Source: Pseudomarimonas arenosa (GTDB lineage: Bacteria > Pseudomonadota > Gammaproteobacteria > Xanthomonadales > Xanthomonadaceae). Taken from it: a stretch of 64,000 nucleotides of DNA. A program made the translations under genes and the position numbers. The stretch lies in NCBI RefSeq assembly GCF_014841215.1, contig NZ_JACYTR010000009.1, positions 1 to 64,000 of the forward strand, in the 5' to 3' direction. Of this stretch, positions 1-10,500 are shown one piece after another; within the stretch, counting starts at the first letter, position 1; each line of letters opens with the position of its first letter. The notes beneath the pieces are model-generated. The model saw nothing but the letters and a program-made list of their open reading frames with translations. It was not told the DNA's origin and searched no databases.

Positions 1-547
1 AGCTACGCGGGACTGCGTCCCGATCTCGCCCAAGTGGGCCCACCACTTGGGCTCGTCGCGCCTTGCACTCGACGCAAAGTCCTCGGTGATCATCCGCGCC
101 CCCTCATGAAATATCCGGGTTAAACGTCACTCGTCCTGATCAACTCCTGGTGCGCCAGGTGATGCCCGCGGGCTGCGCATCTGTGTGCAAGCCTTGCGCT
201 GGATCACTCGGCGGAACCGGATGCAGCAGCTGGCCGCGGCAGGGCGCCGAAGCGAAACTCACTGGAGCGAGTTGCGCCGGCCTGCTATCCCGCACGCCCC
301 GCTCGGTCTCCGTGAGGCGGATGCCAGCGAAGCTGGTGCTGGCGGGGCCGGCGAGGGCAGAAAGGGCGGGGAGCACTGCCGGGTGCCTCGACAGCGACGA
401 ATCAATCGGCTGGGTGCGCTTAGACATGAAAATGGATCCTTGAGCAATGAAGGCCTGTGATGGCCCCCATGTGCGAGCACCTTGACAGGCAAAGATGGAG
501 GAAGGATGGAGGTTCGTCAGTACCTCGCTAATTCCCGCCCGGCATTC
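1..547. other. Left-edge non-coding stretch with a truncated dispersed repeat
   Basis: This stretch lies downstream of the first beta-helix gene. Bases 59-119 are the reverse complement of 32855-32915, a perfect 61-nt match, and 103-122 carry the inverted terminal motif of the element annotated at 32852-33107. The element therefore probably continues beyond the left edge. A minus-strand reading frame of 95 codons (140-427) has an AAGGA-like site before its ATG but resembles no family I know, so I do not call it a gene. Bases 428-547 show nothing else. Confidence 0.5.
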
Positions 548-3500
548 CTACCAACGCAGTTGTACGGCGTCTCCATCGACCGCGCGCCACTCGCCCTTGG
601 TCCACTCTCCTTGCTCGAATCGATTGAGTTGCAGCTCGATGCGCTCGCCGCTCCGGCGGGCGTGCACCAACAGCAGGCCGGCACTGCCATCGCTGGAAGC
701 GGCGCGCAGCACCACGGCCGGCTTGCCGATGGTAGGCAGGCGTGATCGCAGTTGTGATCGACTTAGCTCGGCGGTGCGTTGCTCAAATCGTTTGACGATC
801 AGGTCGTCTTCAAAACCGCTGTAGAAGATGCTGGGCACAAACTCCACTGCGCCGATATCGCAGTCATTGCCCGGGGTGCCATCGGCATCCACGCCGCGCG
901 CACGGCCGAGTTGATCGTTGCCGGGGCAGCTATCAAAGGCGTCGACCAGGGGCGAGTCGCCAGCGGGGCGATGAGTGAAGCTGTCGCCACCGTGGTCGCT
1001 AAGCAATCCCAGCTTGGCGTCGATCACGCCGTTGATCGGGCCGCCAATCCGGTTGCCATTGTTGTCGGGTGCCGACGGCGGCGCTTCGGTCAGCATGACG
1101 CCGGCATTGCTGCCGATCAGTGAGTTGCTCAGCACCAGGGTTTGACCGCCGTCGCGCCAGTCAGGGATGTCACCGCCCAGGTCCGCGTTGCCGGCCACCA
1201 CGCTGCGCGCCAGGCTGACCGTGCCGTTGACGCCCGGTTCAAAGGCAAGACCGCCGCCATCGCCGGTGCCGTTGTTGTCGCTATCAGCGGTGTTGTCGGT
1301 CACTGTGCAGCCGAACAGCAAGAACTGCGTGTTCGTGCCGTAGGTGCGGACGTAGGCGCCGCCGCCCGAGCGACCGGCGGTGTTTCCGCTGATCGTGCTG
1401 TCGTTGATGCTGAGCTGATTGCTGGCGTAGTAGAGATAGCTGAACACGCCACCGCCGTCGACGGCCGCCGTGTTGCCACTGATCGTGCTGCGCTCGATGT
1501 TGGCCAGGGCACTGTCGTACAAGTTGATTCGCATGCCGCCGGCCGAGCCGTCTGACACGTTATTCAGCACCCGACTGTCGCGCAGGGTGGAAGAGTTGTC
1601 ACCCAGCGCGCTCAAGTAGATGCCAGCGGCGGAAAAGCCGAAGGCATCGGTGGCCGAATTGCCCGAGACGGTGAGATCGTCCATCAGCAGCGAGCCATCG
1701 CGCACCGAGAACTCGATGCCACCGCCCAGTCCGTCGGCGCCCACGCCGATCGCTGCGTTGTCGTTCAGCGCCAAACGCTGCAGCGTGATGTCCGAGCCAT
1801 TGGAACCGATGCTCAGGCCGCCGCCCGCGGCATTGCTCGACGACACCGAGCGGTTGGAACTAAACGTGCTGTCGGCAATATCGATGACGCCGCTGTTGAC
1901 CTGCACACGCACCCCGCCGCCAGCGCTGGACGAGGCGGCACTGGCGGTATTGCTCTCGAACACGCTGCCCGCAATGCTGACGCTGTCGCCGCGCAGGTGC
2001 GCAGCGCCCCCTTTACCGACGCCGAGGTTGCGCCTGGCCTGGATATTGCTCAGGCTGAGCTGCGGGTCGGTGCCCAGCCCGATCAGGTTGATCGCACCAC
2101 CGCCGTCGCTGGTGTCTTCGTTGTCTTCCAGCACCAGATCATGCAGCACGATCTGGCCCCGGCCGCCGATCGCGCCACCGCCAAACTCGGCGGTATCTCC
2201 GCTAGTCAGCCCGTTGATCAGCTTCAGGTTGCCGAGACTCAGCACGATGTCGGGATCGGATGAGGCAAGTGGATTGATCAAGAAGTGGCGAGAGGCATCT
2301 TGGGCGTCGACGGTCAGCAGCTCGGCGCCGGGACCATTCAGGATGAGATCGCGCGCGATGCGTAGCTCGCCTTGGGTCAAGCTGATGGTCTGCGCGCTGG
2401 CGAAGACGGTGGGGTCGAAACTAATGGTTGAGGCAGCACCATCGCCATTGGCCGAAAGAATGGCATCGCGCAGCGTGCAGTCGTTCGGTGAGGGATCGCA
2501 AAAGCCGTCCCCCGCGTCGCCCAGCGCATTCACCACAAAGTTGGGGCCGGACGGCGCAACGCGATCAGATTCGAACGCGCCGATATCACACAGCGCATTA
2601 CCATCGCCGTTGCCATCGAAAGGACGGAGAACGCCGCGCTGATCGGTCGCGCTGCAGCCGACGCCACCGGCGTCAATGGCGATCGATCCGCCACCCAAGG
2701 CGTGGGTTAAGGTCGGTCCACCGTTGTCGGCCAATGCGCCGATCATGAGTAACTCGCGGCTCACACGGGCGCTGCCAGCACAGTTGGTGTTGTTGGTCGA
2801 CAGGTTGTTGTTGCCACTGATGGCAAACGGCGTGTCGCAATGGTCGCCCGAGCCGACGAACAGGGTGCGATCGATGGTGCCGGCCTGAGTGCCGGGCGTG
2901 GCGATCTGGGTGCCACCGCTGCCGATATTGTCGATCAGGGTGTTGTCATCGAAATCGAGCGAGCCACCCTCGGCGAACACACCACCGCCGACATCGAATG
3001 CTGTGTTGGCGGACAGGGTGGAATTGAGCATCACCAGGGTGCCGTTATGGCGCAGGCCGCCACCGACGTCGCCGCTGTAGTTATTGCGCAAGGTGCTGCG
3101 GCTGAGGGTGAGCGTGCCACGGCCGTCGATTGCGCCGCCGGCCAGGGTGGCGGAATTGTTGCTGAAGTCGGTTTGGAAGACGTCGCTCTCGCTGCTGAAA
3201 TCGCGCACGTGGATGCCGGCGCCATAGCGACTGGCAGTGTTGTTTTCAAACCGGCTGTTATTGACAGTCAGGGCGGCACTGGCCGCGGTGGCGAATGAGA
3301 GTCCACCGCCGTTGCGAGCGCTGTTGCCGCTCAGGGTGACGTTGTTCAGGGTCAGCGGTCCGGTGGTGTTGCGGATGCCGCCACCACCCTCGGTGACAGC
3401 TGCGCTATCGCCGCAGCCGTTGGCCAGGGTGACATCGGAAATCGTCACCAGTTCGCTGGCGACAATGCTCAACACCGGAAACTCGTCGCCGCCCACGCTG

Positions 3501-3844
3501 TCGTCCAAGGTGCAGGCGGTGAGCGTGGTCGAGCGTTCGACGCGGGCGTCGTTGCCGGTCAGGGTCGTTTCAGCGGTGATGCTGGGCAGGGCGCTGAGCA
3601 AGCTGATCGTTTGCGTTGCCGGCAGCTGAATTTCATCGGCATCGCTGCCCGCCGCGCATTCGCCCTCCGCAGTGCGGCCATTCTGGCTGTCGCTGTTGGC
3701 GTTCTCAATCGCCTCGCGCAGGGTGCAGACACCGTCGTCGGCCATCCCGTCGGAGGTTGAGTTGACTGTGATCGTGACGGCGGAGGCCGAGGAGGCGACA
3801 CCCAGTTGGGCCAGGGCGAGAAACAGAGCGTGACGGCGTGGCAT
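548..3844 (-). CDS. Secreted right-handed beta-helix protein with CSLREA and choice-of-anchor-Q-like domains (paralog 1)
   Basis: This gene encodes a 1,098-residue exported protein of unknown ligand, probably a surface or extracellular beta-helix. I chose the ATG at 3844 because it gives a clean signal peptide (MPRRHALFLALAQLG, cleavage near residue 22) that matches paralog 2; an upstream in-frame ATG would add 38 non-signal residues. A CSLREA-type motif (CTLREAIENAN) lies at about residue 40 and a second one (CTLRDAILSAN) near 455. Between and after them are many short Asn/Ser/Gly-rich beta-helix rungs of the form SGNSAxxGGG. Choice-of-anchor-Q-like segments (DQRG...CDIGAFE and ...CDIGAVE) end near 418 and 994. 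A GFE motif (IFYSGFE) follows at about 1010, and then an 86-residue tail ending QLRW. It is the last of four tandem paralogs and is closest to its upstream neighbour. Its substrate and adhesive role are not predictable from sequence. Confidence 0.9.
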   Translation of the reverse strand: MPRRHALFLALAQLGVASSASAVTITVNSTSDGMADDGVCTLREAIENANSDSQNGRTAEGECAAGSDADEIQLPATQTISLLSALPSITAETTLTGNDARVERSTTLTACTLDDSVGGDEFPVLSIVASELVTISDVTLANGCGDSAAVTEGGGGIRNTTGPLTLNNVTLSGNSARNGGGLSFATAASAALTVNNSRFENNTASRYGAGIHVRDFSSESDVFQTDFSNNSATLAGGAIDGRGTLTLSRSTLRNNYSGDVGGGLRHNGTLVMLNSTLSANTAFDVGGGVFAEGGSLDFDDNTLIDNIGSGGTQIATPGTQAGTIDRTLFVGSGDHCDTPFAISGNNNLSTNNTNCAGSARVSRELLMIGALADNGGPTLTHALGGGSIAIDAGGVGCSATDQRGVLRPFDGNGDGNALCDIGAFESDRVAPSGPNFVVNALGDAGDGFCDPSPNDCTLRDAILSANGDGAASTISFDPTVFASAQTISLTQGELRIARDLILNGPGAELLTVDAQDASRHFLINPLASSDPDIVLSLGNLKLINGLTSGDTAEFGGGAIGGRGQIVLHDLVLEDNEDTSDGGGAINLIGLGTDPQLSLSNIQARRNLGVGKGGAAHLRGDSVSIAGSVFESNTASAASSSAGGGVRVQVNSGVIDIADSTFSSNRSVSSSNAAGGGLSIGSNGSDITLQRLALNDNAAIGVGADGLGGGIEFSVRDGSLLMDDLTVSGNSATDAFGFSAAGIYLSALGDNSSTLRDSRVLNNVSDGSAGGMRINLYDSALANIERSTISGNTAAVDGGGVFSYLYYASNQLSINDSTISGNTAGRSGGGAYVRTYGTNTQFLLFGCTVTDNTADSDNNGTGDGGGLAFEPGVNGTVSLARSVVAGNADLGGDIPDWRDGGQTLVLSNSLIGSNAGVMLTEAPPSAPDNNGNRIGGPINGVIDAKLGLLSDHGGDSFTHRPAGDSPLVDAFDSCPGNDQLGRARGVDADGTPGNDCDIGAVEFVPSIFYSGFEDDLIVKRFEQRTAELSRSQLRSRLPTIGKPAVVLRAASSDGSAGLLLVHARRSGERIELQLNRFEQGEWTKGEWRAVDGDAVQLRW

Positions 3845-4021
3845 GGGAATTCCGATCAGAAGCCGGGGACGATTGAACCTTAGCGACGAATTGTGCAGCG
3901 AGTGTGGAGTGGCATTCGTTTGAGGCGTATTACCATTCGGCCACAACGGTGCGGCCAAGGCGTACCCTATGCGCGACGCAACCGTAGGGTGCGCCTCGGG
4001 CGCACCGACGTCGGCGCATTC
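3845..4021. other. Spacer between beta-helix paralogs with a short hairpin
   Basis: This 177-bp spacer contains the perfect inverted repeat GGTGCGCC-TCG-GGCGCACC at 3988-4006, directly behind the stop codon of paralog 2 on the minus strand. The same type of hairpin occurs at 11160-11178 and, longer, at 41588-41615. It could serve as a transcription terminator for the 4022-7366 gene, but there is no T-tract. Confidence 0.45.
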
Positions 4022-7000
4022 CTACCAACGCAGCTGCACGGCGTCTCCGTCCACCGAGCGCCACTGCCCCTGGGTCCACTCGCCATGTTCGTAGCGATTG
4101 AGCTGGATATCGATGCGCGTGCCAATACGGCGGGCATGGACCAGCAACAGAGCGGAGCTGCCGTCGGCGGAGGCCGCGCGCAGGACCAGGCTGGGCTTGC
4201 CGCTGGCCCGCAGCGAATCCATCAGCCGGGCCGAACTTAGCGTTGCATTGCGCTGCTCAAAGCGCTTGACGATCAGCGCATTCTCAAAACCGCTGAGGAA
4301 TACGGTAGGCACAAACTCGACTGCGCCGATATCGCAGTCGTTGCCAGGCGTTCCATCGCCATCGAAGCCACGGGCACGACCAATCTGATCGTTGCCGGTG
4401 CAGCCGTCGTAGTGATCGACCAGGGGCGAATCACCGCTGGGCCGATGGGTGAACGTGCTGCCGCCGTGGTCGCTGAGAATGCCGAGTTTGGCGTCGATAA
4501 CGCCGGCACCGCTGGCCGAGCCAACCAGGTTGTTGTTGACATCGGGGATTTGCGCTTCGGGTAGAGCGGCGCCGCTGTTGTCGCCGAGCAGGGAGTTGTT
4601 GAGGCTGCGCGTCTGGCCGCCATCGAACCAGTCAGCGGCGGCACCGGGCGGACTGTGATTGCCGGCCACCACGCTGCCCTGCAGCGATACCGTGCCCACG
4701 CCGCGGGCCTCGAAGGCCAGACCGCCGCCGACGCCCGAGGTATCGGTATCAGCGTCGGCCGTGTTGTCGGTGACCGTGGTGCCGCGCAGTTCGATCACCG
4801 GGCCGTCGGTATAGGGATAGGCAAAAAATCCGCCGCCGGAGCCGTTGGCCGCGTTGCCGGATAGCGTGCTGTCGACCAGGCTGAGTTGTGTGTTAGGGGC
4901 GTACAGGTAGGACCAGATGCCGCCGCCATCGCCGCCTGCCGTATTGCCGGAAATCGTGCTGCCTTCAATGCTGACCGAACTGCTGTCGTACAGACTGGCG
5001 CGAATGCCACCGGCCGAGCCGTTCGAGCGGTTGTCAACGATCTGACTTCGTCGCAACGCAACGGTAGCGTCTTGGGAGGTGCTGAGATACACCCCGCCGC
5101 CGGTATAGATGGTGCCGCTGGCGGAGTTGCCGGACACGATCAGGTCACTCATTTCCAGCGAGCCGCCGTTGACCACGACGCCAAGACCAGCGCCGCTGCC
5201 GTCGCCGATTTCGGTGCGATTGTCGAGGAAGCGGCTGTTCTGGATAGTCGCCGTCGAATCCTGCAGGAAGGCCACGAGGCCAGCGCCGGTCATGCTCCCG
5301 GCGCTGGAGGTCAGGTTGTCGCGAAACTCGCTGTTCAATACTTCGATAATCTCATCATTGCCGGTGATGCTGAGTCCACCACCACTGGCATTCGATTCGT
5401 TGGCAACGAACAGGCTGTCGCTGACGCTGATCGTCCCACCGATGCCGGCAATGGACAGGTCGGCGCCGCCTCCGCCGAACACGGCCCGATTGTTCTCGAA
5501 GCTGACGGCCTCCAGGCGCACTTCTCCGTCGGTGGCGTTATCGACCTGCACCCAGACGGCGCCGCCCACCTGGGCGCTCTCGTTGTTTTCCAGGATCAGG
5601 TTACGCAGGACGGTGTTTTCAAAGCTCTTGATCGATCCACCGCCGTCACCGGTGATGGCGCCGTTGATGAGGCGTAGATCGCTGAGTGTGGCGAGCAAGG
5701 GCGTGCCGGGAAAGCTCGGTCGCTCGATATTGAAGTGGCGCGAGGCAGCATTGGCATCGAGGGTGAGCCGGTCGCTGCCCGGGCCGGTCAGCGTGAGCGG
5801 AGCACTGATGCGCAGTTGGCCGGCCGCCAGGGTCAGGGTGTTTATGTCGCTGAATACGGCGTTGTCGAAGCTAACTGCTGAGCTGTCGGGATCGCTATTG
5901 GCCGCCAGCAACGCATCGCGCAGCGTACATTCTCCGCTGGCGGCGCCGCAGATGCCATCGCCAGCATCGCCCAACGCATTGATGACGAAGTCGCTGCCGC
6001 TGCTCAGGGTCTCGTTGACTTCGAAAGCGCCGATGTCGCAGGCGGCGCCAAATGGCCTAGACTCGCCGCGCTGATCCGTTGCAGAGCACGCCGTTCCACC
6101 GGCATCAATCGCCACCGAGCCAAGCCCCAGCGCATGGGTGAAGGTGCTGCCGCCCTGATTGTTCAGCGCTTGCAGCTGTAGCGATTCGCGCGTGACCACG
6201 CTGGCGCCGACCGGCGCACAGCTGGCATCGGTAGACAGATTGTCGCTACCGCTGGCAGCGGTGCTGCCGGTATTGCAGGCCGGCGCACTCCCAACCAGCA
6301 GTGAGCGGCGGACGTCGACCGTGCTGCCTTCTGACCAGAAGATCTGGCTGCCGCCGGCACCGCTGTTGTCGACGGCGGAGCTGTCGCTCATGGCCAGGCC
6401 ACCCAGGGTGCTCAGATGGAAGCCACCGCCAGACGTCGCGCTGTTGCCACTCACCGTGCTGTTCTGCAAGGACACCGAACCGGCGGCGTAGATACCGCCC
6501 CCCTTGTCGGCGCTGTTGCCGTCCAGCGTGCTGCTGTTGAGGCTCAGCATCTGGCCGGGCGAGGAAGGATGGCGCCTGAACGAAAGCGCGCCGCCCTGGC
6601 CGCTGGCCGAGTTGCCGACAAAGCTGCTGCGGTCGATCGTCGGGTTGCCGTAGCGATGATGAATCGCGCCGCCGTACGCAGCCACGTTATTGCTGAACGT
6701 GCTGTCCTCAATGAAGGGAGACACGCTGTTGCTGCGAATCGCGCCGCCCTGCGAGCCGGCGGTGTTGCCGCTGAACACCGAGTCGCTGATCGCCAGGCTG
6801 CTGATGCCTTCGGCAAAGCTGGACAGGGCGCCGCCATAGCTCCTGGCCTGGTTGCCTTCAAATCGCATGCTTTGAAGGGTGATGTAATTGGTAAACGAGT
6901 ACAGCCCACCACCGCGACCGAGGTTGCCGCTGCCATCGGCGCAGCCATTGGCCAGGGTGAAATTGCTCAGGCTGATGGTGTCGCCGCCGTTGCTGGCGGT

Positions 7001-7366
7001 GAGCAGACGAAACTCGCCGGCATCGGTGACGCCATCCAGATTGCAGCTGCTCTCGCTGCGTTCGACCCGCGCACCGTTGCCGATCACATGAATATCACTG
7101 CTCAGGCTTAGCGAAGCGCTGAGGGTGATGGTTTGATCGGCCGGCAGCAGGATGTCGTCGGCGCCCGTTCCAACCGCACACTCGCCCATTGCGGTGCGGC
7201 CATTGTCAGAGTCGGTGTTGGCGTTCTCGATCGCTTCGCGCAGGGTGCAGACGCCGTCATCGGCGCTGACGTCGAGGTTTGAATCCACCGTGATGGTGTC
7301 AGCGGCGACGCCGGACGCGAATCCGAGCTGGGCCAGGGCAAGGAACAGGGCGTGATGGCGTGGCAT
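4022..7366 (-). CDS. Secreted right-handed beta-helix protein with CSLREA and choice-of-anchor-Q-like domains (paralog 2)
   Basis: The product has 1,114 residues and the same architecture as its downstream neighbour. The signal peptide is MPRHHALFLALAQLG with cleavage after about residue 22, and the ATG at 7366 was chosen to match that neighbour. CSLREA-type motifs lie at about 40 (CTLREAIENAN) and 478 (CTLRDALLAAN). Asn/Gly-rich beta-helix rungs fill the rest. CDIGAFE and CDIGAVE segments close the two choice-of-anchor-like units. VFLSGFE lies at about 1026 and is followed by an 86-residue tail ending AVQLRW. The signal peptide and first 50 residues are nearly identical to paralog 1, so the two are probably a recent duplication. 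Secretion is well supported; function is unknown. Confidence 0.9.
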   Translation of the reverse strand: MPRHHALFLALAQLGFASGVAADTITVDSNLDVSADDGVCTLREAIENANTDSDNGRTAMGECAVGTGADDILLPADQTITLSASLSLSSDIHVIGNGARVERSESSCNLDGVTDAGEFRLLTASNGGDTISLSNFTLANGCADGSGNLGRGGGLYSFTNYITLQSMRFEGNQARSYGGALSSFAEGISSLAISDSVFSGNTAGSQGGAIRSNSVSPFIEDSTFSNNVAAYGGAIHHRYGNPTIDRSSFVGNSASGQGGALSFRRHPSSPGQMLSLNSSTLDGNSADKGGGIYAAGSVSLQNSTVSGNSATSGGGFHLSTLGGLAMSDSSAVDNSGAGGSQIFWSEGSTVDVRRSLLVGSAPACNTGSTAASGSDNLSTDASCAPVGASVVTRESLQLQALNNQGGSTFTHALGLGSVAIDAGGTACSATDQRGESRPFGAACDIGAFEVNETLSSGSDFVINALGDAGDGICGAASGECTLRDALLAANSDPDSSAVSFDNAVFSDINTLTLAAGQLRISAPLTLTGPGSDRLTLDANAASRHFNIERPSFPGTPLLATLSDLRLINGAITGDGGGSIKSFENTVLRNLILENNESAQVGGAVWVQVDNATDGEVRLEAVSFENNRAVFGGGGADLSIAGIGGTISVSDSLFVANESNASGGGLSITGNDEIIEVLNSEFRDNLTSSAGSMTGAGLVAFLQDSTATIQNSRFLDNRTEIGDGSGAGLGVVVNGGSLEMSDLIVSGNSASGTIYTGGGVYLSTSQDATVALRRSQIVDNRSNGSAGGIRASLYDSSSVSIEGSTISGNTAGGDGGGIWSYLYAPNTQLSLVDSTLSGNAANGSGGGFFAYPYTDGPVIELRGTTVTDNTADADTDTSGVGGGLAFEARGVGTVSLQGSVVAGNHSPPGAAADWFDGGQTRSLNNSLLGDNSGAALPEAQIPDVNNNLVGSASGAGVIDAKLGILSDHGGSTFTHRPSGDSPLVDHYDGCTGNDQIGRARGFDGDGTPGNDCDIGAVEFVPTVFLSGFENALIVKRFEQRNATLSSARLMDSLRASGKPSLVLRAASADGSSALLLVHARRIGTRIDIQLNRYEHGEWTQGQWRSVDGDAVQLRW

Positions 7367-7511
7367 GGCGGGTCCAGGCGTTGATCGAAGACGCCTGCAC
7401 CTTAGGGGGGAAATGTGCAGCAAGTGTGGAGCCGGACGCCGAACGCCATGCACGTACGAGGTGTTGGGCCTGAGGAGGTGCGCCCAGGCCCACCTGGACC
7501 CTCAGAATCCT

Positions 7512-10500
7512 CTACCAGCGCAACTGTACTGTCTCGCTGTGCATCGTCTGCCAAGCGCCTTGGGTCCACTCGCCGTGTTCGTAGCGATTGAGCTGCAGCT
7601 GGATCTGGTTGCCCATCCGACGCCCGTGCACCAACACCAGATCGCCGTTGCGTTTCATGGTGCCGGCCCGCATCAGCAAGGCCTGCGAGCGCGTCGGACC
7701 GAGTCGGGCGGTGATCTCCGCCCGGCTCAACACGAGGTTGCGTTGTTCGAAGCGCTTGGTGATGATCCCGTCTTCAAAGCCGTCGTGGAAGACGGTGTTG
7801 ACCACTTCTACCGCGCCGACGTCGCAGTCATTGCCGGCCTCGCCGTCGGCATCGGCGCCGCGTGGGCGGCCGCGTTGGTCGCTGCCGCTGCAGACGAAGA
7901 AATGATCGATCAGCGGGGAGGTGTCAGCTGGCAAGTGGGTGAAGCTGGCACCACCATTGTCGGCCAGGGGGCCGAGCAAGGGGTCGATCACCCCGCCGCC
8001 GGCGGCCGAGCCGATCAGGTTGAACCCAAGGTCGGGACTGCCGATAGGTGCCTCGTTGAGCCCGCTGCCGGCATTGTCTCCAATCAAGCTGTTGGCAAGG
8101 GTGAGGCTGCGACCATTGCGCTCAATATCGGGCGCAGCGGCAGCATTGAGATCCTGGTTCGCGGCGATCACGCTGCCCTGCAGTGACACGGTATTGGCGC
8201 TGTCGATGTTCAGCGACAGGCCGCCACCGCCACCACTGCCGTTCGTATCGTTATCGGCGATGTTGCCGGTGATGGTGCTTCCCTCGACACTGACGCGCGA
8301 CAGATTGCCGACCATGGTACGCATGCCGCCGCCCGAGCCATCGACCCGATTGCCGGAAACGGTGGAGTTGCGAATGCTCGTGCTGCCGCCGTACAGCACC
8401 GTCACGTCCAGGCCGCCGCCCGATTCTTCCGCTGCATTGCCGCTAATCGTGGAGCGGTCAACGATGAAACTGCTGGCGTTGCCGTTCACCGCGATGCCGC
8501 CGCCAAAGGCCGGACCGGACGTGTTGGTGACCGTGTTCTCCGAGACGGTGGAATCCAGCAGTTGCACCACATGACCGTTATAGGATTCGACGGCCAGGCC
8601 GCCGCCAAAGGCGCGAACACCGGTCGAGCTGGTCAGGTTGCCACTGATCAACAGATTCTGCAGCGTGGTGGTGCCGACTGAGCCGCCAATGAAGATACCT
8701 CCACCGCCACAGCCACCAGCACAGGTAGCGGTATTGCCGGTGATGGTGCTGTTGCTGATCGTCACGTTGCCGTCATCGGCGTCGACGTGCAGTGCGCCGC
8801 CGCCAAAGGCGGAGTTGCCACTAAAGTCGCTGCCATCGATCAGGATGTTGGTATTGCCAAAGGTGTTGATGGTCAGGCCGCCACCGATGCCGCTGCCGCC
8901 GTTGTTGTTGATGAAGCGGCTGTCGGTGATCGAGATGGTGACATCGCCGAACCCACCTGCAGACAGCGCACCGCCGGCATTGCCTGCGGTATTGGATTCC
9001 AGGGTCATCCGACTCAAGAAGAGACTGTCGAATGAACTGATCGCACCGCCGCTGCCACTCGTTCCGTTGATCAGGCGCAGGTCCGACAGCGTGGCCGTGC
9101 CGACCCCGGGAATATTGACACCGAAATGAAAGGAAGCGTCGTTGGCATCAAGGGTCAGCAGATCTGCTCCCGGACCCGTAATCGTGGCGGATTCGACGAT
9201 GCTGATGAATCCAAGCGTGAGCGTGCTGGTTTGACTGCTGGCAAACACATCCGGATCAAAGGTGATTTCGGACAGGTCATCATTGCCGTTGGCAGCGATC
9301 ACCGCCTCGCGCAGCGAGCAGCCATCAATGCCCTCGGTGCACTGGCCGTCATTGATATCAGTGACGCGATTGACCACGAAGTTGGGCCCCGACTGCAGCG
9401 CGTTCTGGAACTCGAACGCGCCCACATCACAATACGCGTTGGAATCGTTGTTGCCGTCTACCGGGCGTGCATAACCACGGCCATCCTGCCCTGAACAGGT
9501 GAGTCCAGCGGCGTCGATGGCGATCGAGGCCGGGCCCAGTGCATGGCTGTACAAGGGGCCGCCATTGTCAGCCAGCGCGCCGATCTGCAGCGCGCTGCGC
9601 GATTGCAGGGTGACATTGCTGACCACGCAGCTCGAATCGGTGGTCATGCTGCTGGAGTTTTCGTTGGTGATGCCAGCGACACTGCAGCCCGTCGTGCCGT
9701 CCGAAACCAGCAGACTGCGAATCAGATTGATGGTCGACTCGGCGGTGGTGCGCAGCTGCGCGTTGGCGATACTGGCGATGTTGTCGACCAGACTGCTATC
9801 GGTCAGGCTGAGCGACCCGTTCGAGGTGTCGACATACAGCCCCCCGCCATAGGCGGCACTGTTGCCGCTCAGCGTGCTGTTGCTGAGGGTGGAATAGGCG
9901 CGCAGAAAGACGCCGCCGCCGCGGATGGCAGTATTGCCACTGAGCAGGGACTGATCGAGATTGAGGCGATCGCCAGGGGCGACGAGCTCGGCCATCGCGG
10001 CACCGCCATCGGCCGCCGCCGCGTTGCCACTGAACGAGGTTTGCGCCACGCTGAGAAAGCCGCCGCGCAGGTACAGCCCGCCGCCGTTCGCCCCGGCCGA
10101 GTTACCGCTGAAGCGGCCGCCGCTAAGCGTTCCGGTCGCTTGTTCAATATAAAGCCCGCCGCCTTTTCCACCCGCCCGATTGTTATCGAACGCCACGCCG
10201 ACGCCGCCGCAGCTGGTGGTCAACTTGCACGAAAGGCCACCGCCGGCAGTGAACGCGGAATTTCCGCTCAGCGTCACGTCAGTGAGCGTGAGATCGGCAC
10301 CTTCGGCCAGAATGCCACCGCCTTCACCATCGCCCTTGCCGCCATCAGCGCAGCCATTGGTTAAGCTGAGGCTGGCCAGTGATAGCGTGCTGCCGACCGC
10401 GACCGTCAACAGGCGGAACTCGCCAGCATCGGTGTTGCCGTCCAGATTGCAGCCACCGGCACGGGTGAGGGTGCTGTTGTTGCCGTTGAGCGCGTCGAAA

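Noticed and set aside
140-427. 95-codon minus-strand reading frame with a ribosome-site-like AAGGA
   Set aside because: The composition is Pro/Ala/Ser/Arg-rich without any family likeness, and two plus-strand frames cover the same bases. Not enough support for a gene.
1620-2642. Long plus-strand reading frame opposite beta-helix paralog 1
   Set aside because: It is Pro/Ser/Ala-rich low-complexity translation antisense to a well-supported secreted protein. Similar frames lie opposite the other paralogs (5109-6074, 12655-13440, 13344-14246).
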